Part shown: piece after piece, positions 47,102 through 57,338 of the stretch
Layout of the letters: each line of letters starts with the position of its first letter
Position numbering within the stretch: the first letter of the stretch is position 1
NCBI GenBank assembly: GCA_023238725.1
Contig: CM041541.1
Span: forward strand, 13,781,544 to 13,845,543
Length of the DNA: 64,000 bases
Source of the DNA: Scortum barcoo
Lineage: Eukaryota > Chordata > Actinopteri > Centrarchiformes > Terapontidae
Direction of reading: 5' to 3'
Notes under the pieces: generated by a model
Seen by the model: only the letters and a program-made list of their open reading frames with translations
The model's database searches: none
Told to the model about the DNA's origin: nothing
Made by a program: the position numbers and the translations under genes

Positions 47102-48807
47102 CAAAGTCAAAGTCTGCTTTATTGTCAATTCTGCAGCATGTACAGGACAATACAGAGAATTGAAATTACGGTTCTCTCAAACCTAGGTGCAAGAAATACA
47201 AAAAGCAAAGAAATAAGCAAAACAAGTAGTATCAACAATAGAAGAATAAATAGACATAATAAATAGACAAGGCAAATTAGAGTCAGTGCAAATATATGTA
47301 TATGGTAATAGTGGGTGTGTGCTTGATCCTGAGGGTGTCAAAGAGTTCAAGTGTTGATGGGTGGGGGGGGTGTCAGAGTCCAGGTGTGTGTGTGTGTGTG
47401 GAAGGGGGCAGAGCATCCTGACAGCCTGCTGGACTGAAGCATGTCCCTCAGTCTGCTGGTCCTGGCCCGCAGGCTCTCTTACTGATGACAGCAGGCTGAA
47501 GAAGCTATGTGACGGATGGGTGGGGTCTCTGGCGATGCAGAGGGCTTTATGGGTGAGGCGAGAGGTGTACGATCTTCTCAGCTGCTCTCACGATGTGCTG
47601 GAGGAGGGTCCTGCAGGATGCGGAGCAGGCGCCGTACCACACAGTGATGCCACTGGTCAGGACGCTCTCGATGGTGCCTCTGTAGAAGGTGCACATGATG
47701 GGGGCCGGGGCTCCAGCTTTCCTCAGTTTGTGGAGGAAGTAGAGGCGCTGGTTGGTTTTCTTGGCCAGTGATGTGGTGTTGATGGTCCAGGAGAGGTCCT
47801 CTGTGACGTGCACACCCAGGAACTTGGTGCTGCTCAGCCTCTCCACCATAGCACCATTGATGGTCAGAGGTGCATGCTGGGAGCGCGTTCTCCTGAAGTC
47901 CACAACAATCTCCTTCGTCTTTGATTGTTGTGTTCACACCTCCAGGCCCAGGCGGCTCACCTCGCTCCTGTAGTCTGTCTCATCGTCGCTGCTGATGAGA
48001 CCCGCCAAAGTCGTGTCATCTGTGAACTTGATGAGGAGGTTGGAGCTGTGCGACGGTGTGCAGTCGTGGGTCAGCAGAGTGAAGAGGGAGGGGGCTCAGC
48101 ACACATCCTTGAGGGGCCCTGTGTTCAGTGTGGGATACAAACCATCACAGACTACAAGCTGTGGGGGGATGATTGTGTTGATTGTGTTGAATGCCGAACT
48201 GAAATCTATGAACATCATTCTAATGTAAGAGTTCTTTTGTGTCCAGATGTGTGAGGGCTGTGTGGAGGGCAGTGGAGATGGCATCGTCGGTCAAGCGGTA
48301 TGCAAACTGGACGGGGTCTAGCGAGGGTGGGAGGACAGACTTGATGTGTTTCAGCACTAGCCATTTGAAGCACTTCATAAGAATGGGAGTGAGTGCTACC
48401 GGATGGTAGTCGTTGAAACAGGAGGGCGACGACTTCTTCAGGACAGGGATGATGGTGGTGGTTTTGAGGTACGTGGGGACGCCAGCCTGGCTCAGCGAGA
48501 TGTTGAAGACGTCTGTGAAGACATCCGTGAGCTCCCCGGCACAGTCCCTCAGCACACGACCAGGTATGTTGTCAGACTTCTGTGCAGGTGTGCTGTTGTG
48601 TGCCTCAAAACGGAGCGAAGAAGTCATTTAGCTCATTTAGCAGAGAGGTGGAGCTGTCACAGGTCTGCAGTGGGGGCTTGTAGTCCGTGATGGTCTGTAT
48701 CCCTCGCCACAGGCTCTGTGTGTCTCTGCTGTCACTGAAGTGATGAGCTATCCTCCTGAAGTACTGCTTTTTTGCCTGTCTGATGCCGCATGACAGGTTG
48801 GCCCTCG
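47102..48807 (-). mobile_element. L2-like LINE in NLR E intron
   Basis: Minus strand encodes reverse transcriptase parts (FNISLSQAGVPTYLKTTTII, FNDYHPVALTPILMKCF; a shifted frame FIDFSSAFNTI) and the C-terminal part (STKFLGVHVTEDLSWT, TIESVLTSGITVWYGACSAS). The 3' end is aattgacaataaagcagact. 5'-truncated and frame-broken. Flanked by ctgtgat at 47095-47101 and 48808-48814. The D locus has the same site without the element at about 37,385. Clade L2 or a near relative. Confidence 0.82.
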
Positions 48808-49311
48808 CTGTGATGATTCATTCTGAGTTTCACAGCAGCTGATCACAGTCCAGCTGTTCTCACTGACAAGTTTCTATTTCTGCTGTCACATGACTGAAGA
48901 CTGCTGATACTGCTGATACTGGTTATACTGGTTTATACTGCTTATACTAGGCAGCTTATGTGAGAATATAAATGTAAATAAATGCTGAAAATAAACAAAC
49001 AGGTTCAATAAAACTTCTCTGGATAAATAACAGAGCAGATGTAAAGGAAGGTGGTTTATCGGAAGCTGCAGGTAGGTAGACACACAGAGGCATGATAAAA
49101 CAGACAAAGTCAGAATAACAAAGGAAAAGGGACAGTATAGTGTATAGCGTAGAGTGTATAGTGTAGTGTGAGTGATGGGGGAGTGGAGACAGTGAGGAGA
49201 CAAACGAGGGACAAGTGAAACTAATCAGGGTGGAGCAGCTTAAAACAGGCAAAAACACAACAAGACACAAACAGGATCACAGAGAACACGAGGAGAGACA
49301 GGACAGCTGAC

Positions 49312-49452
49312 CTCTTTGCAGCAGAGCGTTGTTGTTCTTTAAAATCAATGAGATGACCCTTTGACTGCTCACTCTTGAAGGACACACAGCTGGGCTCAGG
49401 TTCAGAACCAGGTCCAGGTTCAGGTCCAGCAGAGGCTGGTCTCCCAGTGATC
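49312..49452 (-). CDS. Module exon 3 of NLR E
   Basis: 141 bases, phase 2-2, reads ITGRPASAGPEPGPGSEPEP, then SCVSFKSEQSKGHLIDF; donor gtcagc. Open. Confidence 0.75.
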
Positions 49453-50130
49453 CTGTTAGACAGAGGGAAAGACCACCAGCGATAGAAATTCACTTTTTAT
49501 TCTTCAGCCACAGAAGCTGCTGGAGAAACGAGCAGCTCTCCAACAAGAAAAGGATCAACACACCAAAGTTCAATAAAAGGTGAAGCTGAATGATTTCAGT
49601 CTGTGTATCATGGCTTCATTTCTCTCTAAAAACTGGACCAAACCAGGACTAAACCTGCTGGTTTCTGAGCAGGTTGGACTGTTATTGACAGATAACAAAC
49701 TTCAGTGTGGGTCCATCAGCAGCGACACTGTTGGCCTGTATTCTAACGTTTACATCAACAGACTCAGCACAAATATCCTGACTGTTATTGACAGACTTTG
49801 GTAGGTGAAGCATTTTAATACAAAGTTCAAACAGGAAGTTTCACTCTTTAAGGACACAGCTGGTTCAGGTAAAGGTGAGGCTCCCTCAGCCAATCACAGC
49901 TGAGCAACACAGAACGTTTCAGTCTTTTCTGTCCTTTCACAAGTTGGACGATACTTTTCTACTTCAGTATTAATAAAGTTTGATTTTCTACTTTCAGAAG
50001 GTGTTTCTGCTCTTCAACAGTTTGTTCTTTTGTTGATTTATAAAGTAACTTCATGCAGACTTACTCTGTCTCTGGGAGAACTTCTTTGAAATGTACTGGC
50101 AGATCCTTTGAGTCATCACTATCGGAGGGT
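49440..50130 (-). repeat. Tandem duplication in NLR E, copy 1
   Basis: About 690 bases repeated at 50,156-50,846 with an offset of about 717 and few differences (compare the open frames at 49,580 and 50,296). It covers part of two module exons and the intron between them. Confidence 0.85.
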
Positions 50131-50169
50131 CCAGATCCAGGTCCAGCAGAGGCTGGTCTCCCTGTGATC
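50065..50169 (-). CDS. Chimeric module exon of NLR E
   Basis: 105 bases, phase 2-2. Starts like the ITGRPASAGPG module and ends like the acidic module (SDSDDSKDLPVHFKEVLPET). It was formed at the tandem duplication junction. Both splice sites and the frame are kept. Confidence 0.75.
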
Positions 50170-50846
50170 CTGTTAGACAGAGAGAAAGACCACCAGCGAT
50201 GGAAATTCACTTTTTAGTCTTCAGCCACAGAAGCTGCTGGAGAAACGAGCAGCTCTCAACAAGAAAAGGATCAACACACCAAAGTTCAATAAAAGGTGAA
50301 GCTGAATGATTTCAGTCTGTGTATCATGGCTTCATTTCTCTCTAAAAACTGGACCAAACCAGGACTAAACCTGCTGGTTTCTGAGCAGGTTGGACTGTTA
50401 TTGACAGATAACAAACTTCAGTGTGGGTCCATCAGCAGCGACACTGTTGGCCTGTATTCTAACGTTTACATCAGCAGACTCAGCTCAAATATCCTGACTG
50501 TTATTGACAGACTTTGGTAGGTGAAGCATTTTAATACAACAGTTCAAACAGGAAGTTTCACTCTTTAAGGACACAGCTGGTTCAGGTAAAGGTGAGGCTC
50601 CCTCAGCCAATCACAGCTGAGCAACACAGAACGTTTCAGTCTTTTCTGTCCTTTCACAAGTTGGACGATACTTTTCTACTTCAGTATTAATAAAGTTTGA
50701 TTTTCTACTTTCAGAAGGTGTTTCTGCTCTTCAACAGTTTGTTCTTTTGTTGATTTATAAAGTAACTTCATGCAGACTTACTCTGTCTCTGGGAGAACTT
50801 CTTTGAAATGTACTGGCAGATCCTTTGAGTCATCACTATTGGAGGA
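50156..50846 (-). repeat. Tandem duplication in NLR E, copy 2
   Basis: Second copy of 49,440-50,130. Also homologous, inverted, to the NLR B intron 14,160-14,770. Confidence 0.85.
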
Positions 50847-50934
50847 CACATTTAGATCTGATTCAGAGTCATCTGAGTCCACACAGCCTGGTCCAGGTCC
50901 AGGTCCAGGACAGTCTGGTCTCAGCTGCTCTGGC
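50782..50934 (-). CDS. Module exon 1 of NLR E (acidic type)
   Basis: 153 bases with acceptor gaag|GCC, in frame: PEQLRPDCPGPGPGPGCVDS, then VHFKEVLPET; donor gtaag. Phase 2-2. Confidence 0.7.
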
Positions 50935-51021
50935 CTTCAACACAACACACACAGAGCTTTGAGTGTGAATAAAGATGGTGGAGTGATTTGAGTGGTGGAC
51001 AGTTGGAGATCCTCATCTCAC

Positions 51022-51111
51022 CTCTGAGCTTTGGTCTGGCTGTCATGTTCCCCACATAGACTGGTTTTAGAGGGAGGGACTCCTCTCCTCTCTGTCCTCA
51101 CACTGATCCAT
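51022..51111 (-). CDS. Start exon of NLR E
   Basis: ATG at 51111, MDQCEDREE, then an extra base (gaggagaggagtcc) giving an early stop. 90 bases against 89 in C and D. Confidence 0.75.
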
Positions 51112-51644
51112 GCTGCTCAACTCACATCCACATCAGCTCACACACACTTTCATCTGGAGAGGAAACACAAATCATTCATCTGCAGGAAATGGACTTTAAA
51201 CAGAGAGATTCTTCCAAAATAAAAGACTGTCAGTCTCAAGTAGCCCTTCAAGCAAATATTAAAATGTCAATTTAAAGGAAATTTATACCATCTGGTTATT
51301 GATTAACGATTATTGATCACATTTAAGTTCAACGTGACGTCACCACTTTCTGTTCTCATTTAGAGTCGCACTAACATTTGATATTTCTTTAAAGAATCAA
51401 AGATGAAATGTTGAAGCTCCTCGCCTCCTTCTGGATCAACTAACTCGACTTGTGCTCTTCTTCCATCATTTACACTCCCAAATATCAACAGGGCGGATAT
51501 TTGACTGGCTGTTAAACAGTTCAACTCAGAGCTGTGACTTTGGAGAAATGAAGCATCGAGCTGCACATTTCTGCTGTTTCTAGCTGAACTAAGCTAACGA
51601 CAGCTTGTGTTAACGAGGAAAACATTTCAAACTTGTTCCATTAC

Positions 51645-51705
51645 CTTCAGCTGGAGCTTCACATGGAGAAAACTATCTGAGACACGACGCTCCGAGAAAG
51701 TGAAA
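51645..51705 (-). promoter_or_regulatory. ISRE and leader exon of NLR E
   Basis: GAAAGTGAAA at 51696-51705; leader exon ending GAAG|gtaatg at 51645; short leader intron to the acceptor at 51154. The element lies about 270 bases past the setdb2 poly(A) signal. Confidence 0.65.
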
Positions 51706-51977
51706 GTAAAGTTTAAACAGTAAACACCTGTGGGGGAGGGGAACATGATCACCTGTGATAAACGTCACAGCTGAAACACTGCACTGCAGTTTCAACACAA
51801 AAAGCCACAGTGATGGTTCTTACTGAACTTCCTGAGCAGCACTGGACTCTAAAAAGAAAAGACCCATTACTCCTTAAATGGAGTTAAAAATAAAAGCTTC
51901 AATGGAAACAAACTGTGACAAAGTTCAGTCCTTTTATTTAAAAAAATCAAAGAGTACAGACTCTGTTTTCAAACCGT

Positions 51978-51983
51978 TTTATT
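51978..51983 (-). terminator. Poly(A) signal of setdb2
   Basis: AATAAA on the minus strand, about 75 bases after the stop codon. Confidence 0.75.
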
Positions 51984-52056
51984 GCAGCACGTTAGTAGAA
52001 AAAATATATTTTGAGTCTTTTAAAGGTCAGTGTGAATGTCTGGGCCTGGTGAGGGA

Positions 52057-55000
52057 TTACAGAGTTTCACCTTCAACCTTGCACACGTCACACAGAGTCT
52101 CCTCGATGGTGAACTGTCCCCGGCAACTGCTGCTGCCGCAGAGACAAGGCACTTCCTGTTTCCTGTGTGTGTCTGCAGAGTAATCCCAGGTGAGCTCGGT
52201 GCCGGCCTTCACAGCCCTGACAGAGAAAACACATCAGTTAGCGACAAACTCCAAACAAAAACCGGCTCCGTCATGTGACCTCCTCCCTCCTCCACTTTCT
52301 CACCGGCTGCTGAAGAAGGCGATGACGGGGTAGGCGGGGTCGTGGGTGTCGGTGAAGACGCTCTGGATGAACAGGTTCGGCTGGCAGCTGTGCTGTGGGG
52401 TCAAAGGTCAAATAAGTTTCATTTCAAAGAAGAAAGTTTAAAGAAGTCTCTCTGAGTTGATTTTTGTTTTTTTGTTGTTCTTCCTAAGAATTCATAAATA
52501 CCAGCTGATCTTCTGACATGTATTTGCTATATTACTATTTTATTTAATAAAGCAGAGTGTGAGGAGAGTATGGGGAAAAGAAATCAGATATTTTAAAAAT
52601 GAAGTAGAAAACAAGTCACATAATTATGGGAATAAAGTCCCATTTATGTAAAACTTTGTAATTTTTAGAAAGTGATAAAATAATTTCTGTAAAAAACTCA
52701 TAATATTAGGAATAAAGTCATTGTATATTTAATAATCACTTCTGTCTTTATTCTTGAAATCTCAGATATTTTTATTTGATAACATTTTTCCTGTTTTCCT
52801 GAGCTGAGGTTTGTTATGAATCATCTCATTAGTTATCTTGTTGTCCTCTTACATTAATGAAGCGGCTCACGTTTCCCTCCTTGCTGGCGTCCAGGAAGTT
52901 AACGTCCTCCACCTTCATCGGTCTCTTTAAAATCGGTCTCTTCGTGTCTGTCCTGTTCACGCTGTGGACCGCCTCCTCCTCAGAACTGGCTGTCGTCATG
53001 GTAACGTTCTTCTCCTGAGCTGAAGGAGACGGAGGCTCCGGACCTCCCATCAACACCGTCTGAACCCCAAGACACAGTTAAATAAACATGAAAATAAAAA
53101 GGTTCTGTTGTGAACTTCTGACTCTCACAGCAGACCTGGTCTCTGTCCTGTGGGGGGGCGGCGGTGTCGGCAGGTCTCTGGATCACCGGGACGTGCAGGG
53201 GGGGCGAAGTGGGCGTGAGGTTGCTCCGCCCCTCGAGCACAGGCGGGGCCAGCCACTCTGTGACGACCTCCACCTCGTCGTCTGACGGGAGGTCCGCCCT
53301 CGTCAGCTTCGGGGGAGGGGGCACGGCGGGACTCCGGACCCTCCGCAGGATCACACCTGAGCAGTTTGATTTGGTTCGTTTGTTCGTCACGTTTACCAAC
53401 TGATGCTGATGCTCGAGGTCGTCGTCTCACCTGCGTATATGCACACGAACGTGCCGCGGTCTAGGTCGTCACGGCAACGAACCCCCCAGCCGCGACGCTC
53501 CGTCTGGAACACCTGCAGGCGGACTCTGATCCCTCTCTGGACCAGCCGGTTCTGACAGCGAGCCCGGTCACACCCACACCAGGGACCACACTCATACACA
53601 CTGAAAACAAACGCACACAAACACACACATTTTCCATTTTATTAACACTGTCTGCGAACTTTAAATACGCCTCATGTTGAATAACCTTTATTGACTGTCT
53701 CACCCTGACGGTACAGGCTCGTTCAGCCTGTGATGGCTGTAATGGCGCCCTCCTCTGGTCATAGCGACGCAGGCGCAGCTCTGTGCGTCGCTGCAGCCGT
53801 CGGTGCAGTCGCAGCAGGTGTTGAACAGCGTCGGGCTGCGGCTCAGGAAGCAGCCGTGCGGCCAGCGCTCCTTCCTGTAGCGGAACTCAGGGGGCCGAGC
53901 GCCGCCGTCCCCGGTACACAGCTCCACCGGCGTGGGCTCCAAACCCCGGCTCAGGTCCTGCTCCGGCCGCCGGGGGCCCGCCGCCGGGGGAGTGTCCAAC
54001 TGGACCGACGGGTTAAAGGTGAAGAAGTCCACCTGCAGGAGCCGACAGGTCTGTTACATCTCAGTTCAGCAGGTCGAACAGTCGAACCAATCACAGTCAC
54101 GGATCAGTGAGTGTGTTTACAATACAGTTTGTAAGTTGACCTCTGGAAGTTCTGTACTTCAAATCTCCAAATTTTATACCAAACCTCTGTTAGATTACAC
54201 AGGAAATATTTCACTTCATTAAATATATTCAGATTTCTGCAGGATGAGTTTTTTTACTTCAGTACTTTTGAAACATTCAGGTGATAATATTTTTACTCCA
54301 GCAGTATTTATCACAGTACTCTGAGTATGGACCTGCAGGATGTCGTAGCTCTCTGTGGCCAACAGGAAACGCATCACGTCGTCATAGTTACGGAGGCTCT
54401 GACCGCACGGCGCTTTGTAAATGATGTCCCGATCGTCCGCGTCGTCTTCCTGTCTGGATGACATCAGTGGCCCGGCGCTCAGCCTCTTGAAGCCGCAGAG
54501 CTGCGGCACCTTCAACGGGTTCTGACCCCAGAACGGCGGCGTGGACTGAAGCATGCTGGGTAAACTGGACAGGCAGGCCTGAACGGAAACAACAGGAAGT
54601 CAAAACAACAAGAACAGAGTGTCTGTATTGTACAGTGTGTATATCGTACAGTGAGTATATTACACAGTGTATAATGTGTGTGTGTTACCTTGCAGCAGGA
54701 GTGGACCTGGTACTGAACCTGGACGGGGGTCAGAGGAGGCAGCAGCTCCTCTCTGCCTGCAGGGGGAGCTGCAGAGCTGGACAGCCCACTGGAGGGAGGC
54801 TGGGGGGAGGCAGAGGGGGAGGAAGTGGGGGAGGCAGAGGAGCTGTGGGGGGAGGGCTGAGCTGGCAGCAATCCACCTGGACAGGAGAGAACTACCAAAA
54901 TAAGACTTGATACACACTGAGGAGGACAGTAGAGTTTCAGAATAAAAGCCTGTCTTCACCTGAGCCGATGACCACCTGGACCACAGAGGAGTCCTGATTG

Positions 55001-55995
55001 GAGACCGAGGGGAGGCAGTCCAGAAGCTCCAGCAGCTTCAGACCCTGAACGTACTCTGATCAACACACAACAGGAAGTCACCTTTAGGACACAGGAAGCT
55101 CACACCCTGATCATCAAAGAAGAACCTCTACAAAGTCTGACCTTTATCTGTTGCAGTGTTTTTCTTCAGGACTCTCTTCAGGTGATCCAGATATTCCAAG
55201 ACTCCACTAAAAACCTGATCCACGTCCTCATCGGCCCAGAACGTTTTGGCCCTCTCTGAAAAAAAACACACCAGATATAAATGTTAAAGACACAAAATAA
55301 AGATTTGGGATCATATCACACACACACACCTCCCTCTTTTTCTGGTAAAAAAAAAACAAATCTTCACATATACTTCCTGATTGTCCCCAAAATCTAAAAA
55401 TACAACACAAACACAGTCAGCAAAATAACCACTGAGAATAAAGATATTCAGTCTTTCTCTATTATCTACCTGTTGCAGTAATCTTTTAAGTTTCATCCTC
55501 CTTTGCACCATCGTCTCACTGTCTGCATGTTGCTGTTGTAAAGATTTCTCGTTTTGACATAAGAATATATATTTACAGTATATGGATATTTTCACATATA
55601 TTTATCTCTGTACATGGTAGTTTGCTGTTTATTTTTACCTTGTCGAGCTAAACTGTGTACTGTGTTTATTTCTGTGTATGACAGTGTAGCATTAACTATC
55701 ATTCATTTATACTGCACATACTGACTGTATATTGTCTTTAAATACAGTTTATGCTTCACTGTCACAGAAATTGGACTAGAATAACTCAGATACTCCAGAA
55801 ACTGATTCAACATTAATTAAAAACCTTTAATATTTATGTTAAAACAGAAGAAAGTGCTAATTGTTCTCCATCAGACCTGAGCCAGACTAACACAGACTTC
55901 ATAGTTTGGTTTAAAGACGTGAGGAACTTTAATTCATGCATTAATATCAGTTAAAAACAGAAAAACATTTTCTTACCGACACTTTGTGGATCCAT
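52057..55995 (-). CDS. setdb2: Histone H3K9 methyltransferase SETDB2, complete
   Basis: Eleven coding exons: 55995-55977, 55255-55142, 55055-54960, 54876-54689, 54578-54333, 54032-53704, 53600-53431, 53356-53136, 53059-52853, 52392-52304, 52216-52057. All junctions are GT/AG and phases agree, giving 613 codons with the stop (612 residues; human about 719). Order: N-terminal helix region (ERAKTFWADEDVDQVFSGVL), a proline/serine-rich linker, the MBD (IIYKAPCGQSLRNYDDVMRF), cysteine-rich pre-SET (CCDCTDGCSDAQSCACV; GVYECGPWCGCDRARCQNRL), SET part 1 (GWGVRCRDDLDRGTFVCIYA), an acidic insert (exons 8-9), SET part 2 (FINHSCQPNLF, AGTELTWDYS) and post-SET (CLCGSSSCRG). The bifurcated SET and the lack of Tudor domains mark SETDB2 rather than SETDB1. 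SETDB2 trimethylates H3K9 in the nucleus and is interferon-induced in mammals. Start: ATG of MDPQSV in a short first exon. Confidence 0.93.
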
Positions 55996-57338
55996 CGAGC
56001 GGTTAGCTTAGCTTAGCTTAGCCTGCTAAAAACAAACACAAACTTCAACAAACAAACAAACTGATAACCGTAAACCCGCCGCGTCACAATATCACGGAGA
56101 AACGGGTCTATTTTAACGTTAATTAAAATAGTTATCTCATAATGTTAACAAACTATTCATTTATATTACACAAAGGCGTTTTAACTGATTTACGTTGTGA
56201 TTAAGTTTGTTCCTAAACGGCCGCCGTACTAAGCTTCGATCGGGGAAAAAACCCTGATTTTAGTTTTCCAGGAAAATCTTTCGCCTCTAAGCTTTAGTTT
56301 CTGTTATAAGACACCACAGTTTGCAACTGCAGATTGGACATAAACAAACTATTGATAAATCTTCAAATGTATTTGCTTTCTGAGGCGGTTTGTCTGCCTG
56401 GGAGTCAAAACGCAGGGCGCGTTATCGACTTAATTTATAATCGCCTTTTTAAAGGTCCCACACCGGACACCGTACCGCAGTGTGAGTTAAGAAATTCGAC
56501 TTTTCACAGTCCAGCTGACTCAACACCGCTTTCAAAGCTTCATAAAACCCGAACAATACCTTTATACAAACACATGGACACACCTCGGGGCCGGACACGG
56601 ACTGTGAGCGGTTATGACCGCCGGTCTACATTAGCCTGCGGACGTTAGCCACTTCCTGTAGTTTTGTAACGGTGTTACGAAAGCTGCTTCTGCGGCTGCG
56701 TAACAGGTGAGCGCACCGATCACACCTCTGATCTATACTTATCAATATATTTACACTGTGATCCAGGGGAGGATCGATCGTGAGCGCAGGCATGCAGGGA
56801 GGCACCGGTGAGACAAAGAGCAATAAATATTATAAAAATAATAGTACATAAAATACCATGAAGTACTTTTACTCCACTGCTGTACTTCAGTTTACAATTA
56901 ACAAATATATATGAGCATTTTAATGTTAATGTGTAGTACTGTGTAGAGTAGCACTGTGGTACTGCGTTTGTCATCAGATATCAGCTGTATTGATCAGTTT
57001 TATTGATCAGCTGTGTGAACGCAGAAAGACAACATACAGCCATTATACACAGAATTTAAATATTCATTATATCCAGTCAGACTCCTGTTTTTGCTCTCAT
57101 TGTGACCGAAAAGGGTAAATTAATTACTAATAATGAAGTAAAATAAGTAAGTAAAATAAATATTATTTGCTTGTAAATGGGGGAAAACACAGAGTGGGAG
57201 GGAAGTGAATTAATTTAGTGTATCGCTCATGAAATGACTAAGTATGAAGTTTAAAGCTGTACTTTTACCTTTTATCTGATTCTTGATGTGGCTGAGTTTC
57301 CACGAGTGTCACACCTCAGACGTTCCTCCTCAGGTGAG
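55996..57338. other. Upstream region between setdb2 and the next gene (divergent)
   Basis: setdb2 and the ADP-ribosylglycohydrolase-like gene are divergent, 1.34 kb apart. It contains ttagc repeats at 55,998-56,030 and ggccgccgt and acttcctg words that could be promoter sites. A splice acceptor cctcctcag just before 57,334 suggests an upstream non-coding exon for the right-hand gene. No other gene seen. Confidence 0.5.

Larger units (their letters stand above)
41558..51111 (-). pseudogene. NLRC3-like NLR locus E (complete exon set, frame-broken)
   Basis: Minus-strand NLR. Exons: start 51153-51022 (ATG 51111), modules 50934-50782, 50169-50065 and 49452-49312, then 46067-45986 and 45824-45594, FISNA-NACHT 45430-43459, LRR 43331-43156 and 42998-42824, linker 42318-42271, PRY-SPRY 42102-41558. 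The start exon has one extra base (90, early stop). The NACHT exon has many extra bases and local stutters at 44,340-44,860. An L2-like LINE lies in the intron after 49312. Promoter, module exons and PRY-SPRY are open. The leader begins only about 350 bases beyond the stop of setdb2 on the same strand. Confidence 0.8.

Noticed and set aside
47925..48254. Plus-strand frames over 47.3-48.7 kb
   Set aside because: Antisense of the minus-strand L2-like LINE.
54635..54910. Glycine-rich plus-strand frames over setdb2 exon 4
   Set aside because: Antisense of the proline/serine-rich linker of setdb2.
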